A stretch of 64,000 nucleotides of DNA from Coriaria nepalensis (taxonomy: Eukaryota; Streptophyta; Magnoliopsida; Cucurbitales; Coriariaceae), in NCBI GenBank assembly GCA_027186245.1, contig CP114482.1, forward strand, positions 32,507,209-32,571,208, read 5' to 3'. Position 1 is the first letter of the stretch. Every line of letters begins with the position of its first letter. Below are positions 59,091 to 64,000 of the stretch, in pieces. Below the pieces are notes generated by a model. It had not been told where the DNA came from. It ran no database searches and saw only the letters and a program-made list of their open reading frames with translations. Position numbers and translations under genes: made by a program.

Positions 59091-60710
59091 TGTTTTGAGC
59101 TCAAACGATTTTTTTTTCTTTTTCACTCTAATCAATAACAAGGGACCCCTCAAGCTCAAAGGACCAATTGAGAACAACGATGTCAATGATAACTTGATCA
59201 TGTTGATGAAGCGAGTCTTTTATTGACCTGTGTTCTTAATGGTTAGCATTTCATTAATAGATAGACCCCAATCTATCAACCTTTAAGATATAGGTAAATG
59301 TACATGCATATTTAGGGTCGTCAAGTGAAGAAAAGAGCCAAGGCTATTTGTCAAGCGCGGAATACGTTGAGCCGACGACCTCTCAACATAACAGAGATGG
59401 TGATATCCCTTCGTGTCCCTCAAAATAAGGCAGGATGTGGTGGGGATTGTGGTTGTTGGTTGTCAAATGCATAGTATTTCACAAAATTGGTATTGACTTG
59501 AAACAAGTGAATGATAATGCTTGTAAGCATTTTTAGGAACAAATTTGTTTTGATATTTATAAGGGCGAACGAGGCATATAGTTGAATGTATTATGTATAC
59601 ACTTTAATTTAATAATTAATGTACCTTTTGATTTTCTTTCGATATAATAATTAAGTTCATTGAGATAAACAGGTCAATTCATAAAATCAAAAGGGTAAAA
59701 AATACTACTAGTTCAGATCAACGAGTCATAAACAATTGACACATTGATATAAACGTATTAGTTGTTTTTTACCCGTTGATCTCAACGAGCCATATAAAAT
59801 ATACCTGGTGATATCAATGGATAGGCATATCTCCCATCAAACCATTGACTTAGAGGTCAAAGACTTAAGCTGATGGCTTGGAGGTCAAAGACTTAAGCCG
59901 ATGGCTTGGAAATAGATGGAAAAAAAGTCAAGATTATTTGTCAATGGGATTTAAGCAAGTTACCCATTAGCATCGGCTGTCTAATGTTTTAATACTAGTT
60001 GATGTCAATGGTTATAAACAAACAGACTGTTTGTAATGATGTGTATTAATACTAGTTAATAGGTATAAATTCTTTATCTTTTTTGTTCAAACACATTAAT
60101 ATCTGTAATGATGTGTATTAGCTAATTCTTCGTAATTATTTTCACATTTTTTCAAATTACAACGTATCATATATGAAGTTAAAGTAATGTTCATTTTAAG
60201 TATAGGATGCATGTTAGGAAACAACATGTTATATATAATAATAATTGTTGTGCACATGCAAAAGTAGGAAGATAACATGTGAAAAATGGTTTCTTTATAT
60301 GGAAAAAAAATACAAAATTATTTGTCAACATGTTTTAAGCAAGTTATCCATTGACATCAACGGTCTAATGTTTTATTACCCATTTATGTCAACAGTTTTG
60401 AACAAATAGTCCATTGATGTCAATGGTCTAGTATGTTACTACCTATTGATAGATAAATTATATGTCTTTTTTTTTCAAAAAAATTAATATCCACAATGAT
60501 GTCTCTTAGCTAAATCTTTGTAAAAATTATGTGTCTTAGCTAAATATTTTTAATCATTTTCACAACTGTTCAAATTACAACATATCATATAGGAAGTGGA
60601 AGTAATATTCATTTTAAGTATAAGACACATGTTAGGAAACAACATGTTATATATAGTAATAATTGTTGTTCACATGCAAAATTTGGAAGATAAGATGTCG
60701 AAAAGGGTTT
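59091..60710. mobile_element. Composite Ulp1 element, copy 2: left non-coding part
   Basis: Aligns with two separate parts of copy 1: 59095-59400 with 4345-4625, then 59420-59900 with 6735-7200. The 2.1 kb between them in copy 1 (the palindromic array at 5140-5640 and the C48 His half) is deleted here. Palindromic units follow (59710-59830), then two tandem units of the repeat type found three times at 7560-8830, starting near 60055 and 60440. Near 60735 the sequence jumps straight into DUF1985 coding sequence. Confidence 0.7.
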
Positions 60711-61600
60711 CATGATGTATATTTTAATATGTAGGAAGCCTATGCGGTTTGGTCTGAGGGAGTTTGCATTAGTGATGGGGTTGAAATGCCATGAATATCT
60801 TCCGAACTATGTAATTAAATGGATAGAAAAAGACAACGACCTATTGAAGAAGTATCTTGGTGGAAAGCTTGTTAATGTGTCAGAGCTAGTAGAGAAGTTT
60901 AGAAGCAATAATGTGCCACAGAGTAACAAGGATGGTGAAATGTGAAGATGGCTTGTCTCTACTTCATTAAGGCAGTTCTTTCAGCATAAGGGAGAAGGAA
61001 TAAGATCAAGCTATTGACCTTGTCCATACCCAATAATTTAGTCCGACTTGAGCAATACCCTTGGGATTGATTAAGTTATAAGGCTACAATTCAATCTCTT
61101 AAGAAGGATACTAAGAAGAAGGGCATTACACATAAGGACCGGTAGGAGGTGATGAAGCCGAAAGATGAAACTTATGACTTATATGGATTTTCGCTTTTTT
61201 TACAGGTTAGAGTTTATATTTAAATTTGACCATTTCTTAGTTTGTTTTTGCTAATAATCCATTAACTGTATAGGTCTATAGTTACAAAGCCATTCCTTAT
61301 CTTGGAAGGCAAGCTAGAGTACAGGGTAATTAGAATCTCATGCCTCAAATTTTAAATTTATTATCTATGAATCCACCCGTGAGTCATGAAAATGTCGAGT
61401 TGTGAACTAGGAAAAATAAGTATGGTTGAATTTCTTTATTTAAACTATTTTAGTTCATCGTACTTACTGAAACTAAATTGACTTTAATTTTTGTTTAATA
61501 CAGCTCATGATCCATGGAATCCTAAAGCTAACAAAGGAAGAATTAACTTAGGAGTATTTGACCACTATGCAACCTTTCGTGGATAAGGATCACGAAGATG
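60711..61600 (+). pseudogene. DUF1985 domain of composite Ulp1 element, copy 2
   Basis: The open part, 60712-60945, reads KPMRFGLREFALVMGLKC and ends near PQSNKDGEM. It is closer to the family consensus than copy 1 and aligns with 9360-9550. It then shows the same exon series with stops: SYKATIQSLKKDTKKK near 61070, YSYKAIPYLGRQARVQGN near 61270, and DPWNPKANKGRINLGVFDHY near 61510 after the acceptor TTTAATACAG. The first part of DUF1985 (9081-9358 in copy 1) is missing, replaced by the junction at 60735. Confidence 0.75.
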
Positions 61601-61619
61601 TGAAACATAGGACAAGGTT

Positions 61620-62163
61620 GTTGGAGAAAGAAGAAGACAGAGTAGAAAATTAGAAAGTTGAAGAAAGAGTAGAAGAAAAAGTAGAAGAAAAAGTAGAAGA
61701 TGAAGATGAAGAAGAAGAAAGAGAAGAAGTAGATGAGGAAGAAGCAGAAGGTGATGAAGTTGAGCTGAAAAGGAAAAAGGCGTCGAGGTTGGAAGATCTT
61801 ATTATAGACTTAGAGAAGAACATTATGGGAGGGATAGAGAAGATGTTTAGAGAATTGAGAGATGATGTGAACAGGCGGATGAGGGAGATTGAGAAATTGT
61901 TTATAAATATTAGAGAGGGGATGGATCCCACGAAATCTCCCTCATTCTCACCATCATCTGTCACAACCCTGATATTACTTCACTTGTCAACACCTCCTAT
62001 ATTTGTTGCTCTGATTAAACCACTACCACCCATCGAGATAAATGCAGAGGATTCGGCGGATATGTATGTGACCCCGCCTATCATTGAGACAAAACTAGGT
62101 CAAACAATGAAGAAGCGTGCTTTTGCTCTCACATCTCCTGTTATAGACACCAGGACGAAGTGA
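61620..62163 (+). pseudogene. Acidic coiled-coil linker of the Ulp1 element protein
   Basis: One long open frame from about 61650 to 62160. It is a Glu/Lys/Val-rich stretch of repeated VEEKVEE units and a run of Asp/Glu, followed by a likely amphipathic coiled coil (DLIIDLEKNIMGGIEKMFRE and onward). A Ser/Pro/Thr-rich tail then ends at a stop at 62161. It lies between DUF1985 and the C48 peptidase, where these element proteins carry a variable, charged linker. No stop interrupts it. In copy 1 this place is occupied by the PHD-finger gene fragment. Confidence 0.6.
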
Positions 62164-62529
62164 AAATATAAAAAGAAAAAGGAATTATTGGTGACACCAC
62201 TTCTTACCCTAAATAAGGCTAACGATATAGCGATGCAAAAATGGCTAGAGACCAACACGGCGAAGTAATTTTTTTTTTTCTTAACTTAATTTCAAAGTTA
62301 TTTTATTTCTTACATTATTTACTTGTGAGATCTTGATTTTCCTCTGTTAGGGACCCGATCATAAGATTCGAAGGCCATAAGTACAAGAAAGACTTTTTTT
62401 GAGAGGATATTGCATCCTTCGTCATGGCTAGATAGTTTTGTAAGCATTCAAACCTATTTCTGAAACCTATTTTTGTATACATGAATAAATATATGAAAAA
62501 GTACTTAAGTTAATTGATTGTCTTAATTG

Positions 62530-63198
62530 ACTACTTTTTTTTTTTTTGCTTTATAGTTGCAACATGTAGATGAGTATATGTTTCTACTACAAATGAGACA
62601 ACATAAGTTTAATGACTTGCTTGACTAATCCACCACTTTTTTAGATCAACTATTCCCTCACTTCCTAGATATATATTGGAAGGACACATTAAAGAACTTG
62701 AAGGAGGAAGATTGAGAAAGACATGTATTTAGAGACAGCTCTCTAATGAAGTTGTACGTCGATGGTGAGGCACCTGTCACCGGAATCGTATGAAGCCACG
62801 TAGACCGGCTTTACATCCCTTACAACATCAATGATGAATATTTGGCATCCTTGGTGATGGATATTCCTAAACACAATATCAATGTCATGGATCGCCTCTC
62901 AAGTAGCAAATAGTATACAAAGAAGCTTTGAGATTTGCTAATTCCAATGAGCATGATGCTCCCATACTTGTTAAGGAGTGGTGGGTCTAAGTGCAGCTCT
63001 AAACCAATCAAGATCCTCATAGTCATCAGATTGCATGAGAACACGTCTATAGTAAAAGGGGATTGTGGTGTGTATATGTTGAAATATCTACAATATCACC
63101 ATGCATATTTAGATGTAAAGCTCATTTGTGATAACCGTATGGCTCTTTTTCGCTGTCAGATAGCATGCGACATTTATCAAAGATATATAAACATTTGA
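62530..63198 (+). pseudogene. Ulp1-like (C48) peptidase relic, Cys half
   Basis: Coding remnant with a few stops. VDRLYIPYNINDEYLASLVMD near 62797 corresponds to the family's VDxVYIPxNxxxxHWxxxVxD, but the His-Trp pair is gone (YLAS in its place). At 62935-63198 an open frame ends with TSIVKGDCGVYMLKYLQYHH, in which GDCG holds the catalytic Cys, then NRMALFRCQIACDIYQRYI, the typical C-terminal end. With the His lost and stops present it is not an active protease. The upstream 62240-62500 part is an intron-like, T-rich stretch. Confidence 0.75.
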
Positions 63199-63324
63199 CA
63201 CTAAAAGTATATAAGTTAGTTTATATGCAGTTGTAATTTGATATATTAATATATGATATTTTGATTTATAAGTTTGATATATTTTATAAGCTTTATATAT
63301 ATGATAGTTTGATTAATAAAGATC

Positions 63325-63620
63325 TCTCACCTCCAAAACCGATGGCTCGATGGGTAGTTCTATCTCCCATCGAGCCATCGGTTTTAGAGGTCAGAGACTT
63401 AAACCTTAATTGTTAGCTGACCTCTAAAATTGATGGCTTGATATGAGATCCGGCTACCCATCGAGCCATTGGTTTAAGTCTCTAACCTTCAAAATCGATG
63501 GCTCGATGGATAGTCAAATCTCCCATCATGCCATCAATTTTTGAGGTCAGAGACTTAAGCTGATGCTCGATGGGATATCTGACCACCCATCAAGATTCAT
63601 TAAGATTTTGACTTTGATGG
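63325..63620. repeat. Array of perfect and near-perfect hairpins (CGATGGCTCGATGGG type)
   Basis: The first hairpin has 20-bp perfect arms, 63335-63354 and 63366-63385 (AAAACCGATGGCTCGATGGG and its complement), with an 11-base loop. The pairing extends about 5-6 bases further with one mismatch. Variants follow at 63420-63480 and 63490-63550, all spaced by GAGGTCAGAGACTTAA. The same units occur at 7300-7470 and 12720-12840 in copy 1. The array probably forms the right subterminal end of the composite element. Confidence 0.85.
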
Positions 63621-63794
63621 CTCTACAGTCCAATTTTTTCATCAAGATTCAATTCAGAATTAGAAAAATAGAAGTGTCATAATGTAACAAGAAAAATAAG
63701 TAATTTATTAATTTACCCAAAAGACAAAACTCAGATGTAATTTATTCATCAAGATTACAATGACAAGAGGAAACATGATTACCTATAACCCAAA

Positions 63795-64000
63795 TTACAA
63801 CGTATTTTCAACGAGTGGTATTGAAATCAGATTCTGAAAAGTCAGCCTGTTGTGTCCAAGACTACCATAAAACTCCACACTTTCTTCTCCTTCGTGTTTG
63901 TTTTCCAGTCGAAGGTATACGTTTATTCCTGGGCCTTCCACCCGGTCAATGCATGTTAGGTGGTAGAATAACAATTGATTAGAGCCTCTTGTCACATTCC
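63795..64000 (-). CDS. C-terminal end of an unidentified open frame, running off the window
   Basis: The minus-strand frame is open from the right edge to a stop at 63795, at least 67 codons. It reads CIDRVEGPGINVYLRLENK, then EFYGSLGHNRLTFQNLISI, ending VENTL. The composition is gene-like and richer in G+C than its surroundings, and it lies just outside the composite element. I recognise no domain. It could be the last exon of a gene to the right, or chance. Confidence 0.35.
   Translation of the reverse strand, partial: NVTRGSNQLLFYHLTCIDRVEGPGINVYLRLENKHEGEESVEFYGSLGHNRLTFQNLISIPLVENTL

Noticed and set aside
61650..61964. 104-codon Ser-rich frame on the minus strand
   Set aside because: It is the antisense of the GAA/GAG-rich acidic linker of the Ulp1 element protein.
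1..64000. tRNA, rRNA or microRNA genes
   Set aside because: No cloverleaf or rRNA-like sequence was recognised by eye; the strong hairpins found belong to the transposon arrays. A covariance-model scan would be decisive.

Overview
This is repeat-dense nuclear DNA of a dicot plant. It is AT-rich, its genes are split by GT-AG introns, its protein families are plant-specific, and retrotransposons are nested inside one another. The species cannot be named from the sequence. Two genes look intact: an APCB1-like aspartyl protease at the left edge (minus strand, C-terminus outside the window) and an INDETERMINATE-DOMAIN C2H2 zinc-finger transcription factor of the IDD14/15/16 (SGR5) group at 52.6-54.5 kb (minus strand). 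Most of the rest is transposon or gene relic.

Layout. 1-3.05 kb: protease gene. 3.4-13.1 kb: a decayed, composite Mutator-like element of the Ulp1 type (DUF1985 domain plus C48 peptidase). It contains palindromic minisatellites, a three-copy tandem repeat of about 420 bp and a captured, broken EHD3-like PHD-finger gene. 13.1-15.4 kb: no clear gene. 15.4-33.7 kb: plus-strand Ty1/copia element C1. Its 5' LTR is split by minus-strand copia element C0 (16.3-25.3 kb). Two exons of a serine carboxypeptidase-like gene lie inside C0, between its 5' LTR and its leader. 33.9-43.9 kb: a third copia, C2, with a 422-bp tandem duplication in one LTR and no reverse transcriptase. 45.2-47.2 kb: an isolated LTR. 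47.6-52.7 kb: a complete copia element, here called R, with LTRs, primer-binding site, polypurine tract and a 5-bp target duplication. 56.2-58.5 kb: a hAT transposase pseudogene. 59.1-63.6 kb: a second, internally deleted copy of the composite Ulp1 element. The last 200 bp hold the end of an unidentified open frame.

The most notable local arrangement is element R. It inserted in the sense orientation into the last codons of the IDD gene. The IDD reading frame continues into the LTR, which replaces the native ending with 12 LTR-encoded residues and a new stop. The two LTRs differ at roughly 35-40 positions by eye, so the insertion is not recent, yet the IDD frame is still open and its splice sites are intact. 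The second notable pattern is that the same unusual order of Ulp1-element pieces occurs at both ends of the window, about 50 kb apart, with different internal deletions.
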